A program made the translations under genes and the position numbers. A stretch of 64,000 nt of DNA from Neobacillus muris (GTDB taxonomy: Bacteria; Bacillota; Bacilli; Bacillales; Cytobacillaceae). Shown piece after piece: positions 8,630 through 17,748 of this stretch. Within the stretch, counting starts at the first letter, position 1, and every line of letters starts with the position of its first letter. Under the pieces are notes generated by a model. It ran no database searches. It was not told where the DNA came from and was given only the letters and a program-made list of their open reading frames with translations. The stretch spans positions 48,235 to 112,234 of the forward strand of contig NZ_CALPDF010000011.1 in assembly GCF_943193175.1 (NCBI RefSeq). The letters are read 5' to 3'.

Positions 8630-8684
8630 AGGCATGGGGATGCAATGATTGTTCCTAGGAACTTGTCATTGCACCCCCATGCCT
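8630..8684 (-). terminator. Terminator of the rRNA methyltransferase gene
   Basis: A very stable 19-bp stem with one mismatch (AGGCATGGGG-TGCAATGA against its inverse) around a 17-base loop that contains the palindrome TTCCTAGGAA; on the minus strand the stem is followed by TTTTTTAG. It lies about 90 bases past the stop codon. Confidence 0.85.
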
Positions 8685-8772
8685 GATCGTATCATTCACA
8701 TGTCATCCAGCTAATGGCAGAATAGACAAAGGTTGAAGATATCCGTCATTCTATACATGCCAGCTATTTATT

Positions 8773-10146
8773 TTAAAAATTGCCTGTCCATCTTAATCCT
8801 TTTGGATAATGGTTTTTCAATACCCCGTTGGATACTTTGCCCCATCCGAGGGAATAGCCGTCAACCTCTGCCAGGTACCAGCCCTTTGGACCTTCTGCAG
8901 GTAACGATTCGCCTTTCAAATAGGCAGCCAATTCACGGGAATCGCTGTTTAGATTCCATTTATGAACAACCTGGTCTTCTGTTAAGGCCAAGGCCAGGGC
9001 ATGAGAGGGTTCAAAGCGGTTTTTTTTGATCGTCCCCAAATGCCATCCCGGGCGTATGACCTTTAATTGCTCAAGAGACAGCAGCTCCTCTGGCACCAAG
9101 TACAATTGATCCCCAAACAAGAGGTATTCCCCTTTTGGAGCTTCCTTTAGGGCCTCTTCAGCAAATTGCTGATAGCTTTTTAACAGCTTTTTGTCAGCCG
9201 CTGTTTTGGCATATTTTCGTTTGGCCGGTTCCTCGCCATCCATTTTTCTCAATACAGCAATATAATGGCCTTCGCCTTGAACCTGATGCGGCCAAATTCG
9301 GATGGTTTGCTCGATAGCCGCTAGGGCCTCTGCTGCCCAATCCCGGCGGCCCTTGGAAAAGCCTTCATATACCTGAACATGCTCGATTTCAAAATGCGGG
9401 TTCTGCTTCAAAAACTGGCTGATGGTCCCTTCATTTTCCTCAGGAGAAAAGGTGCAGGTAGAGTAAACCAGCCGTCCGCCTGGGCGGAGCATGACAGCAG
9501 CCGAGTCCAGGATGTCCAGCTGCCGCATAGAACAGATTTCTACATTCTTCGGGCTCCACTCCGCACAAGCTTCAGGGTCTTTGCGGAACATTCCTTCTCC
9601 TGAGCATGGGGCATCAACCATGATCCGGTCAAAATAGGCGGGAAATCGCTGGGCGAGCCGGGCAGGCGTTTCGTTTGTCACCACAGCATTGGTAATGCCC
9701 ATCCGCTCGACATTTTGCGAAAGGATTTTGGCCCTCGCCGGATGGATTTCATTGGTCAGCAGGAACCCTTGCTGCTCCATTTTTTCCGCGATATGCGTCG
9801 TTTTCCCTCCAGGCGCTGCGCACAAGTCGAGAACCCGTTCTCCAGGTTTGGGATCGACCATTTCGGCCGCGGCCATCGCACTCGGCTCCTGAATATAATA
9901 CAATCCGGCATCATGATAAGGATGCTTCCCGGGACGTTCCTCCAACCCGTAATAAAATCCTTCTTTTACCCAAGGAATTTTTTTCAATGTAAATGGGCTG
10001 ATGTTTTGAAACTCCTCAAGTCCAATCTTCAAGGTATTTACCCGAAGGCCTTGAGCCCGGTTATCCTCATAGCTATGAATAAAATCATCGAAATCCTCTT
10101 TTAATAGGTCTTTCATTTTTAGTAAAAATTGCTCTGGGAGCTGCAT
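8773..10146 (-). CDS. rsmF: RsmF/NOL1-NOP2-sun type rRNA cytosine-C5 methyltransferase
   Basis: 457 residues from ATG 10146, preferred over an ATG eight codons upstream because AGGTGA precedes it at good spacing. The SAM loop is DLCAAPGGKTTHIA (~107-120). Motif IV VDAPCSGEGMFRKDP has Cys181, and motif VI YSTCTFSPEENE has the catalytic Cys231, the two cysteines expected of RNA m5C methyltransferases. The C-terminal third (~290-457) fits the RsmF-type C-terminal and PUA-like domains. The likely target is a cytosine in 16S rRNA; the exact position is not predictable here. Confidence 0.88.
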   Translation of the reverse strand: MQLPEQFLLKMKDLLKEDFDDFIHSYEDNRAQGLRVNTLKIGLEEFQNISPFTLKKIPWVKEGFYYGLEERPGKHPYHDAGLYYIQEPSAMAAAEMVDPKPGERVLDLCAAPGGKTTHIAEKMEQQGFLLTNEIHPARAKILSQNVERMGITNAVVTNETPARLAQRFPAYFDRIMVDAPCSGEGMFRKDPEACAEWSPKNVEICSMRQLDILDSAAVMLRPGGRLVYSTCTFSPEENEGTISQFLKQNPHFEIEHVQVYEGFSKGRRDWAAEALAAIEQTIRIWPHQVQGEGHYIAVLRKMDGEEPAKRKYAKTAADKKLLKSYQQFAEEALKEAPKGEYLLFGDQLYLVPEELLSLEQLKVIRPGWHLGTIKKNRFEPSHALALALTEDQVVHKWNLNSDSRELAAYLKGESLPAEGPKGWYLAEVDGYSLGWGKVSNGVLKNHYPKGLRWTGNF

Positions 10147-10255
10147 ATCATTCACCTCAAAACTGGCCATAACGAACCGCTGTCAGATGCGGTTTTGCCC
10201 AGAAATTTCATACCTACTAATGTAACTGAATCAACCTTTTAATGCAAAAAAGAAA

Positions 10256-10298
10256 AGGTGTCGTCTCCTGCCGTCAAAAGGACAGGTACCTGACGCCT
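10256..10298. repeat. Degenerate REP-like palindrome
   Basis: AGGTGTC at 10256 pairs imperfectly with GACGCCT ending at 10298, with CTCCTG and CAGGTACCTG inside. It resembles the palindromic intergenic repeats common in Bacillaceae, in decayed form. Confidence 0.35.
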
Positions 10299-10391
10299 AC
10301 TATTCGATTCATTAATCTTTTAATCTGTTTATCGCCGATTCTACTAAAAAATCTCTTTTTTCATCACATTGTTCGAATGTTTCAAGTAGAA

Positions 10392-11591
10392 TTATCTAGT
10401 CTGCACCACTTTAGCCGGTATGGAAGACAGCTTGAGCGTCAGCGGAAAAGCGAATAGAAGCAAACAAACAATGAAGCCGATAACCCCTTCCCACTCAAAA
10501 TGGGTCCAGAAAAATCCGCCAGTCGTACCGGCCAGACTTGAACCGCTATAGTAAAAGAATAAATAGAGCGAAGAGGCTTGGGCCTTTTCCGATATCGCTC
10601 TCCTGCCCACCCAGCTCGAAGCAATCGAATGCGAGCCGAAGAAACCGAAAGTAAATAAGGCAATTCCGGCAATTTTCAAAAGCAGCGGCGCAGCAAGTGT
10701 AATGGCTGCGCCGCTGATCATCAGCACCAAACCCATCGATAATACTTTTTTTCGGCCGAGCCGGTCCGATAGCTGCCCCATCCAAGTGGAGCTGAACGTT
10801 CCCGTTAAGTAGACAAGAAAGATCCAGCCGACGATCGTTTGGCTCAAGTTATAGGGAGGTTCCAAGAGCTGGAAACCGATATAGTTATACAAAGTGACAA
10901 AGCTTCCCATTAATATAAACGCGATTCCGTATAAACAAAGCAGTGCCGGGTCCTTTAGATGGCGAAACAAGGAGGCGAATAGTTGTTTTAATTTTAACGG
11001 CTGCGGCGCAAAATGCTTGGAATTCGGCAAATGCCGCCAAAACCACATGCTCAATATAAGACTGATTAAGCCGATGCTGCCCATCGCAATCCGCCAAGAA
11101 AAGAAGTCTGTAACGGTTCCCGTTATGATTCTTCCGGCCATCCCGCCTATTGAATTCCCGCTTATGTAAATGCCCATTGCCACCCCCAGGCTTTTGGGGT
11201 CGACCTCTTCTCCCAGATAAGCCATTGCAATGGCTGGCAGTCCGGCAAGGACAATCCCTTGGAGGACGCGAAATCCTAATAATGACCCAAAGCTAGGGCT
11301 AAACGCTGTAAAAATCACAATGAGTGACGATAACAGCAAGGAAGCCGCCATGATGATTTTTCGTCCCCATGCTTCCGATAACGAGCTGGTGATCAGCATC
11401 GAAACAGCGAGCGTGAAGGTGGTAACCGACAAGGTAAGGCTTCCTGCTGCGGCTGATACATGAAATTCTTTTGAAAAAATCGGCATCAAAGGCTGTACGT
11501 CGTAAAGGATCGAAAATGTGATGAATCCCCCGGCAAACAAGGCAAAATTCGCCTTTCGAAAGGCCGGTGTTCCTTGCTGCAGTTTATCCAA
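10392..11591 (-). CDS. MFS transporter (AraJ/YybF-like efflux permease)
   Basis: 399 residues, about 12 hydrophobic helices. The loop between helices 2 and 3 carries the MFS signature SSLSEAWGRKIIMA, and the repeat-equivalent loop carries GQLSDRLGRKKVLSMG. Closest in look to the AraJ/YybF drug or sugar-efflux group. Start is TTG 11591 behind GAAGG. A Fur-box core 64 bases upstream suggests iron-responsive expression, making siderophore or metal-chelate export a possible role; this is inference, and the substrate is otherwise unknown. Confidence 0.82.
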   Translation of the reverse strand: MDKLQQGTPAFRKANFALFAGGFITFSILYDVQPLMPIFSKEFHVSAAAGSLTLSVTTFTLAVSMLITSSLSEAWGRKIIMAASLLLSSLIVIFTAFSPSFGSLLGFRVLQGIVLAGLPAIAMAYLGEEVDPKSLGVAMGIYISGNSIGGMAGRIITGTVTDFFSWRIAMGSIGLISLILSMWFWRHLPNSKHFAPQPLKLKQLFASLFRHLKDPALLCLYGIAFILMGSFVTLYNYIGFQLLEPPYNLSQTIVGWIFLVYLTGTFSSTWMGQLSDRLGRKKVLSMGLVLMISGAAITLAAPLLLKIAGIALFTFGFFGSHSIASSWVGRRAISEKAQASSLYLFFYYSGSSLAGTTGGFFWTHFEWEGVIGFIVCLLLFAFPLTLKLSSIPAKVVQTR

Positions 11592-11927
11592 AGTAAAACC
11601 TTCTTTCGTATTGATAACCCACTAAAACTTTACTCCACTAAAACGAATACTTCAAATGATAATCATTCAATATTCGAATAATGCAAAATAATATATTGGG
11701 TCTATTTTTATTGTTCTTATAATAACTAAGGTATTCAGTGACCGCGAAGCAAATATGATAGGTTATCGTAACAAAGTCAATGTTCATGAGGACAAAATAC
11801 TGGTTAACCACCCTAGTTTTGGCGCCAAGATGACATCAGGGGAGAAGAAAGGTACAATTCATTCTTTTTATATATGAAAGTTCTTAAGCAAAAAAACTGA
11901 CTTAAAAGTGCATCATCGTGATACCCT
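11592..11927. other. Non-coding stretch with Fur-box core and a repeat relic
   Basis: Holds the Fur-box core at 11655-11667 and a single copy of the CATGAGGACAAAA repeat at 11785-11797. Short frames here have no ribosome site or recognisable homology. The rest shows no feature I can support. Confidence 0.5.
11655..11667. promoter_or_regulatory. Candidate Fur box core upstream of the MFS gene
   Basis: AATGATAATCATT, a 6-1-6 inverted repeat identical to the central 13 bases of the classical 19-base Fur consensus; the outer three bases on each side do not match. It lies 64 bases before the TTG start of the MFS gene. Confidence 0.5.
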
Positions 11928-12186
<259 letters not shown>

Positions 12187-12238
12187 CTTAAGTGTATTCG
12201 GATGAATCTTGTACTAAATCAGACTCTATGTGTAATCA

Positions 12239-12511
12239 CTATCTTACTGTTTGCAATTCCTTTGTTGGAATATCGATAAATGCTTGAGCCTGGATCAACA
12301 GTTCATTGCGCTTGGCATATAGGCTGGAACATGTTGGCTTTAAGCAGCAAGGACAAGTACCGCCCATGGTTCCGATATTGTAGGCAGTTACCTTTTCTCC
12401 CTCCACACGGCAGTTTAACATGGCCTTGCCATTATTAGTGAAGGTTAAAAGCACATTAAATGTTGAATTTTCCGGCTGTGTATTAAAGATTTCTGCGTTT
12501 GTAAGTTGCAT
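12239..12511 (-). CDS. Small cysteine-rich protein of unknown function
   Basis: 90 residues with a clear ribosome site (GAGTGAC) and its own terminator. The middle holds CPCCLKPTC (Cys53, 55, 56, 61), a likely metal-binding or redox-active cluster, with a further Cys34. The first 45 residues look like a small beta-rich domain. I do not recognise the family; no neighbour gives a functional hint. Confidence 0.7.
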   Translation of the reverse strand: MQLTNAEIFNTQPENSTFNVLLTFTNNGKAMLNCRVEGEKVTAYNIGTMGGTCPCCLKPTCSSLYAKRNELLIQAQAFIDIPTKELQTVR

Positions 12512-12586
12512 AGGTAGTCACTCCAGTTTTTTATTTTCATCCCTACATATTATATCAAACAAATATTCTTTCAACCTATTATGTTA

Positions 12587-13426
12587 CTAGAGAGTTTCTG
12601 GAAATGAACATGATTTGTCTTTTTCTAGTTCGAAATGGGCTGCGATGGATGAAATGATATGTAGAGAGTCCCATTCCCCAGAGGAAAAACGAATAATAGG
12701 GTAATCCTTAGGAAATAGTTTGTGTTTGATTTCTTCAATAGAGAGGCCCTTCTTGTATAAATTTTCAACTTCTCCATAAAGATTTTCCAGATATTCGAGT
12801 TTCTTGATTAACATTTCTTTGCCATTTGGAATGTATCCGGCATGGCAGCAGAACATGGATTCAAAACCATATTTAAGCAGTGTCCGGATAGAGTTCATGA
12901 TGACGGGAATGGATTCACTATCCATGATCACTTTTGTCCTGGGGGTTACGAATAAGTCACCGGAAAATAGCCTGCCTGTGCCCTCGTCCAGCAGGGACAC
13001 ATGGTCTTCGGCGTGGCCAGGGGTATAGATAACTCTCCATTGCCTTGTCTGGGTTTGGATGGTCTCGCCAAGGGGGATGGCCCGAAATTTCTCGCGTACT
13101 CCCCAGGTCAGTTGGCGATATTTAGGATAGGGAGACGCTTGTGCGCAAATCTCTACTCCTAACGGGTGAATATAGATGGGCACCTGTTTAGTTTTCTGAA
13201 TCCATGGAGCATTTCCCGAGTGGTCTTCATGGCTATGGGTTAAGGTTACAAGCTCAAAGGATTGTTCTAGCAAATAAGAAGTGAATTCTGATTCAATGAT
13301 TTGGGGTCCGGTATCGACGAGCATGCCGTCCACTAAAAAAGCATACACTGTGCCTAGTTTGATGCCAGAACTAACCACGTTCCCCTCTAAACATGTCACG
13401 CCTTGATTTTCTTCTACCTTTAACAT
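12587..13426 (-). CDS. Metallo-beta-lactamase fold hydrolase
   Basis: 279 residues. HSHEDH at 64-69 is the metal-binding motif, followed by TPGHAEDH and SGDLFV carrying the third His and bridging Asp. The C-terminal ~70 residues are helical and presumably cap the active site. The general fold covers thiol-ester hydrolases, lactonases and glyoxalase II-like enzymes; the substrate cannot be specified. Start ATG behind GGTGGGAG. Single gene. Confidence 0.82.
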   Translation of the reverse strand: MLKVEENQGVTCLEGNVVSSGIKLGTVYAFLVDGMLVDTGPQIIESEFTSYLLEQSFELVTLTHSHEDHSGNAPWIQKTKQVPIYIHPLGVEICAQASPYPKYRQLTWGVREKFRAIPLGETIQTQTRQWRVIYTPGHAEDHVSLLDEGTGRLFSGDLFVTPRTKVIMDSESIPVIMNSIRTLLKYGFESMFCCHAGYIPNGKEMLIKKLEYLENLYGEVENLYKKGLSIEEIKHKLFPKDYPIIRFSSGEWDSLHIISSIAAHFELEKDKSCSFPETL

Positions 13427-13650
13427 GTGATCGCTCCCACCTCGTTTCCTTTTGTTTCATCCTATTTTTTCTAAATATTCACAAAATAAGATTAACGCAA
13501 AATGAATGAATAATCAATCATATCCCATTAGGGCTGCTCCTATTTACCTTTGAGGGTGGTTCTTGGCTGACTGGCTTTGTAATCGATTCTTTTGCGTGAC
13601 TCCCTTTTTTTTTTTCAGCTCTAGGTCAGGCCAAGACTCGTACCATGAGT

Positions 13651-13682
13651 AAAAAAAAGAGAGCCCTTAAGAGGAAGGCTCT
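13651..13682 (-). terminator. Terminator of the amino-acid ABC operon
   Basis: AGAGCC/GGCTCT stem followed on the minus strand by CTTTTTTTTAC. It starts eleven bases after the ATPase stop codon. Confidence 0.85.
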
Positions 13683-13692
13683 ATAAAAACGA

Positions 13693-14439
13693 TTATTTCA
13701 AGCTTCGGTTTAAAAATGCTTTCGTTCGGTCATGCTGCGGATTTGACAGCACCTCGGACGGATGGCCGGATTCAATGATCTCCCCATTATCCATAAAGAT
13801 GACCCGGTTCGCCACTTCCTTGGCAAAACCCATCTCATGGGTGACGACAATCATGGTCATATGTTCTTCTGCCAGCGACTTCATTACTTGGAGCACCTCA
13901 CCCGTTAACTCAGGATCCAGTGCCGAAGTCGGCTCATCAAACAGCAGGATATCCGGATTCATCATCAACGCCCGGGCAATCGCCACACGCTGCTTTTGGC
14001 CTCCTGATAAATTAGCAGGATACGCACCCGCCCGGTCTGTCAAACCAATTTTTTCAAGAAGCTCCGTGCTGCGCTGACTGATTTCAGCAGCAGACTCTTT
14101 CTTCACCATTCTTGGCGCCAATTCTAGATTCTCCCTAACCGTCAAATGGGGAAACAAATTGAAATGCTGGAACACCATGCCCATCTTCGCAGTAATCTGT
14201 TTGACCTCCTGCGGCTTTGCGTATGCCCCATCCTTTACAAGGTAATCCTCCCCAATCCGGATGCTTCCGCCATCAATTTTTTCCAGATGAACCAAGCTGC
14301 GAAGCATGGTGCTCTTACCAGAACCGGAGGGGCCAATAACAGCGACTACATCATTTTTATCCACATCAAAGGTAATCTGTTTTAAGACATCCAGATTGCC
14401 ATAAGACTTTTTTAAATTAGAAACTTCCATAATGGCCAT
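13693..14439 (-). CDS. Polar amino-acid ABC transporter ATP-binding protein
   Basis: 248 residues. Walker [10 protein letters not shown] (36-44), Q-loop FQHFNLFP (90-97), signature LSGGQ (144-148), Walker B ILLFDEP (164-170) and switch His in VVTHEMG. The GlnQ/TcyC-type length and sequence point to the polar amino-acid uptake family. Last gene of a three-gene operon (binding protein, permease, ATPase). It energises import of an amino acid such as cystine, glutamine or arginine; the substrate is not resolvable. Confidence 0.92.
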   Translation of the reverse strand: MAIMEVSNLKKSYGNLDVLKQITFDVDKNDVVAVIGPSGSGKSTMLRSLVHLEKIDGGSIRIGEDYLVKDGAYAKPQEVKQITAKMGMVFQHFNLFPHLTVRENLELAPRMVKKESAAEISQRSTELLEKIGLTDRAGAYPANLSGGQKQRVAIARALMMNPDILLFDEPTSALDPELTGEVLQVMKSLAEEHMTMIVVTHEMGFAKEVANRVIFMDNGEIIESGHPSEVLSNPQHDRTKAFLNRSLK

Positions 14440-14454
14440 GCTGCCACCCCTTCC

Positions 14455-15114
14455 CTATTCAAACGTAACTTTCCGTTCGATCCATTTAAAAACAAGCGTT
14501 AAAATCAGCGTCATTAGCAGATAAATTACGCCTGCCACGACAAATGGGAAAATGGAAAAATCCCGGTTGACTGCCGTCTCGGCATAGTGAAGCAATTCTG
14601 GAACGGCTACAGCGTAAAGCAATGCCGTGTCTTTAACCAATGTCACCGATTCATTAGCCACGGCCGGAAGCGCAATCCGAAACATTTGCGGCAAGATGAT
14701 CCGTGTTGTTGTCTGCCATCTATTAAAACCCAGTACTTGGGCAGCTTCATATTGCCCTTTCTCAATAGCTAAAAGACCACCGCGGAAAATTTCTGCAAAA
14801 TAGGCAGCATAATTAAGGATAAAGCCCAAACAAGCTGCCACGAACCGATCCAGCACCAAATACTCCCCAATGCCTGGAATCATCGGTAAACCAAAACAGA
14901 TAAATAATAACTGAAGCAAAAGCGGTGTCCCGCGCAAAACATAGATATAAGCCTGTGCCAGCCAGGAAAGCGGCTTGAACCGGCTCCTTACTGCCAGCGT
15001 CAGCAAAAAGCCAAGCGGAATCGAGACAACAATGGCAATAAAAAACAACAGAATCGTCATTTGTGCCCCTTCCAGCATCGGCATCAAAATGGATACAAAA
15101 TAATCAAACGACAT
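14455..15114 (-). CDS. Polar amino-acid ABC transporter permease
   Basis: 219 residues, four to five membrane helices. FRGGLLAIEKGQYEAAQVLGFN is the His/Glu/Gln/Arg-family permease signature, including the EAA loop that contacts the ATPase. Separated by 15 bases from the ATPase gene and by 63 bases, including a hairpin, from the binding-protein gene. As the only permease here it should act as a homodimer. Confidence 0.92.
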   Translation of the reverse strand: MSFDYFVSILMPMLEGAQMTILLFFIAIVVSIPLGFLLTLAVRSRFKPLSWLAQAYIYVLRGTPLLLQLLFICFGLPMIPGIGEYLVLDRFVAACLGFILNYAAYFAEIFRGGLLAIEKGQYEAAQVLGFNRWQTTTRIILPQMFRIALPAVANESVTLVKDTALLYAVAVPELLHYAETAVNRDFSIFPFVVAGVIYLLMTLILTLVFKWIERKVTFE

Positions 15115-15133
15115 AGAAGAAATCCTCCAAAAA

Positions 15134-15166
15134 CAAAACAGGCTTCCCTTTGGAAATCCTGTTTTG
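15134..15166 (-). terminator. Intercistronic attenuating hairpin
   Basis: CAAAACAGG / CCTGTTTTG stem between the binding-protein and permease genes, with TTTTTGG following on the minus strand. Such leaky terminators commonly raise binding protein above permease levels. Confidence 0.65.
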
Positions 15167-15177
15167 CTCTATATTCA

Positions 15178-15960
15178 TTATTTTAAAACTTTGTCTTCCC
15201 CAAACCATTTTGTTGAGATATCAGCTGCAGTGCCGTCTTCATTCATTTCGTCCAATGCTTTTTGCAGCTTGTTCAGTAACTCTTCGTTTCCTTTTTTCAC
15301 TCCAACACCATATTCCTCAGGAGCAAGTGATTCATCAAGGACTTTAAAGGTATCTTTTTCTTTTGTCATATAGTAATCGATCACGACTTCGTCAATGACA
15401 ACGGCATCTATGCGTCCGCTCTTTAAGTCGTTCAAGGCCATTACGTTATCACCGAACTCGGTTACTTCTTTCACCTTGGATTTAATCGGACTGGCATTCA
15501 AAGCATCTGCGGCAGAGGATTGCGATTGAAGTCCTACCACTTTGCCTTCGAGATCAGACAGCTTCGTTATGTTTGAATCCGTCTTAGTGACGACAACTTG
15601 TGCATTTTTTAAATAAGGTTTAGTGAAAAGAACCTTTTGTTTTCGTTCATCTGTAATAGTATAGCCATTCCAAATTAAGTCAATCCGGCCGCTGCTTAGT
15701 TCAGATTCTTTTGTCTTCCAATCAATCGGCTGAATTTTTACATCCATGCCCATTTTTTTTGCGGCAGCTTTGGCATAATCAATATCAAAACCTACGATTT
15801 TGTTATTTTCATCTCGGAATCCCATTGGAGCGAATGTATCGTCAATTCCAATCACCAACGTATTCTCTTTTTCCTTCGCTTCTGATGTATTGCTAGAGCA
15901 GGCTGTAAGAACAGTGAATAGCGCGGCAATTACTAGAAGCATAGCTGCTAAACGTTTCAT
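15178..15960 (-). CDS. Amino-acid ABC transporter substrate-binding lipoprotein
   Basis: 260 residues. The signal peptide ends in a lipobox LTAC (Cys21). The mature part is an SBP family 3 fold: GFDIDYAKAAAKKMG, SGRIDLIWNGYTITDERK, and FTKPYL. The acidic-plus-aromatic pocket fits a polar amino acid. First gene of the importer operon and divergent from a LysR regulator 245 bases away. Confidence 0.92.
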   Translation of the reverse strand: MKRLAAMLLVIAALFTVLTACSSNTSEAKEKENTLVIGIDDTFAPMGFRDENNKIVGFDIDYAKAAAKKMGMDVKIQPIDWKTKESELSSGRIDLIWNGYTITDERKQKVLFTKPYLKNAQVVVTKTDSNITKLSDLEGKVVGLQSQSSAADALNASPIKSKVKEVTEFGDNVMALNDLKSGRIDAVVIDEVVIDYYMTKEKDTFKVLDESLAPEEYGVGVKKGNEELLNKLQKALDEMNEDGTAADISTKWFGEDKVLK

Positions 15961-16204
15961 ATTAAAAAACCACCCTTTATTTGTGTTTTGGATTTCGCTT
16001 TAGTACGTTACCATATTATCATGCTACTACATTATAACACTATAATATTTTAAAAGACAATTACTTTATTTAGTTGCATAAAAATGGCATTTCATCTGCT
16101 ATTGTCAATCCCCTTGCATCTAATTATTTTATATTTTTAGATTTTTATAAAAATTATGTTACAATAAACTCATTGGTAAATACTGCAAAAAGCAGGTGGA
16201 GTTA

Positions 16205-17092
16205 TTGGATATTAAACATTTGCAATATTTTCTGGAAGTGGCTAAATATAATAGTTTTTCGCTTGCGGCCAATCATTTATATATCACTCAGCCAACTATT
16301 AGCAAAATGATCAAAAACCTCGAACAGGAATTAGGCGTTGAGCTTTTTTACCGTTCCCGAAAACAACTGTTATTGACAGATGCCGGACGGGTTATAGCCG
16401 AGCAGGCAGCATTAATTGACCGTGCGATGAAAAATTTAAATACAGAGCTGGAAAATTTGTCTGAACTAAAAAAGGGCCATATCCGGATTGGACTGCCGCC
16501 CATCTTTGATGCCCATCATTTCCTCGAGATTGTTGGCAAATTCCATGAAAAGTATCCTGGCGTCACTTTTCAGCTTGTGGAGAACGGTTCAAAAAAAATT
16601 GAGGAGGCTGTGGAAACCAATCTTCTGGATGCTGGGGTGGTGGTGCTGCCAACCAAGCATGAGATTTTTGATTCGTTCTCTATTTTGGAGGAAGATCTTA
16701 AACTTGTTCTGCCTGCTTCACACCCTTTTGCTAAAAGAGAACTGGTGAATGTAAGCGAGTTGGCGGATGAATTATTTATTTTATTTAATAAAGATTTTGT
16801 TCTTAATGATCGGATTATTCTCTCCTGCAATACGGCCGGTTTTTTTCCGAAGGTGGTCTCTGAAAGCAGACAGCAGTCGTTTATTGTTGATATGGTGGCC
16901 AGCAAGCTCGGCATTGCTCTATTGCCTGAAAGCATTTGCCGCCAGTTAAATGAAAAGGTGAAATCAGTGAAAGTGGCAAACCCTTCTATTTCTTGGAAGC
17001 TGGCCGTTGTTTGGAATAAAGACCAGTACCTTTCTTATGCAGCAAAAGAATGGATTAATTTTACAAGAAATGAGTTAGTTAGACTAGTTTGA
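16205..17092 (+). CDS. LysR family transcriptional regulator
   Basis: 295 residues from TTG 16205, chosen because AGGTGGAG lies a few bases upstream and the family normally starts with this short leader before DIKHLQYFLEVA. A GTG three codons earlier overlaps that ribosome site. N-terminal winged helix (FSLAANHLYITQPTISKMIKNLE), then the LysR substrate-binding domain (~90-290) of the CidR/YwbI type. Divergent orientation suggests that it controls the amino-acid ABC operon, but this is not demonstrated. Confidence 0.87.
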   Translation: MDIKHLQYFLEVAKYNSFSLAANHLYITQPTISKMIKNLEQELGVELFYRSRKQLLLTDAGRVIAEQAALIDRAMKNLNTELENLSELKKGHIRIGLPPIFDAHHFLEIVGKFHEKYPGVTFQLVENGSKKIEEAVETNLLDAGVVVLPTKHEIFDSFSILEEDLKLVLPASHPFAKRELVNVSELADELFILFNKDFVLNDRIILSCNTAGFFPKVVSESRQQSFIVDMVASKLGIALLPESICRQLNEKVKSVKVANPSISWKLAVVWNKDQYLSYAAKEWINFTRNELVRLV

Positions 17093-17297
17093 CAGAAGCT
17101 GTGTTTTTGCAGCTATCAACTGAAAATGCTTACATAGATATTGTCTATAGTTGAAATAAAATAAAACCATTTTACTTTACAGATAGGAAGGCATACACTT
17201 TTAGAAGAAAATCCCTTTTTAGATTATTCAAAAAAACAAAAAGGAAAGCCTTTATCTCGTTGGATAAGCCTTGGGAATTTTAAAGGAGGGAAGCTGT

Positions 17298-17669
17298 ATG
17301 ATTGCTTTATCGAGTATTGTTGAGTTAAATGCTGCCAAGGATGTCCTGAACGATGTAAAAAAAGAATATCCCGAGCTTTTTGAGAAGTTTTTGGATGTGG
17401 TTAATCTTACGCGGGCCCTGCATCTTAAATATCAGTATATGGGCTGCCTGCTGATGGATGAAGATTCAAGGGGGTGCACTCCTGAGTTTGTCTATGGGTC
17501 TGTACTTCGCTTATATAAAATGGAGTTACAGTGTCTGAAAAATGATCCTGATTTTAAAGTATTAAAAGATATTTTCGTAGAATTTGGAAGCATTGGGTAT
17601 CCCAAACTATGTCTTTTGGGACTTGGACGGAATCCGGATTCACTGGTTGGTCCAATGTTGATTAAATAA
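17298..17669 (+). CDS. Conserved-looking hypothetical protein
   Basis: 123 residues from an ATG preceded by AAAGGAGGG. Soluble and mostly helical by composition (VVNLTRALHLKYQYMG, SVLRLYKMELQCLKN), with several Cys and no signal peptide. It has its own terminator at 17713-17741. I do not recognise the family and its neighbours give no hint. Confidence 0.7.
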   Translation: MIALSSIVELNAAKDVLNDVKKEYPELFEKFLDVVNLTRALHLKYQYMGCLLMDEDSRGCTPEFVYGSVLRLYKMELQCLKNDPDFKVLKDIFVEFGSIGYPKLCLLGLGRNPDSLVGPMLIK

Positions 17670-17712
17670 CTATATCTACTTGTTTTCTCATGTTCACCTT
17701 ACAAAAATTTCA

Positions 17713-17741
17713 AGGCAACAGCGGGGGCTGTTGCCTTTTTT
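17713..17741 (+). terminator. Terminator between convergent genes
   Basis: AGGCAACAGC / GCTGTTGCCT, a perfect 10-bp stem with a four-base loop, followed on the plus strand by TTTTTT; it also faces the stop of the convergent gene at 17749. Confidence 0.9.
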
Positions 17742-17748
17742 ATAAGTT

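Noticed and set aside
9715..10104. 129-codon plus-strand frame opposite rsmF
   Set aside because: Antisense to a gene with all catalytic motifs; no ribosome site.
11750..11876. Plus-strand frame reading NMIGYRNKVNVHEDK and ending SFYI
   Set aside because: It runs through a copy of the dispersed CATGAGGACAAAA repeat and has no ribosome site.
15150..15373. Plus-strand frames opposite the binding-protein gene
   Set aside because: Antisense shadows of a well-supported ABC gene.
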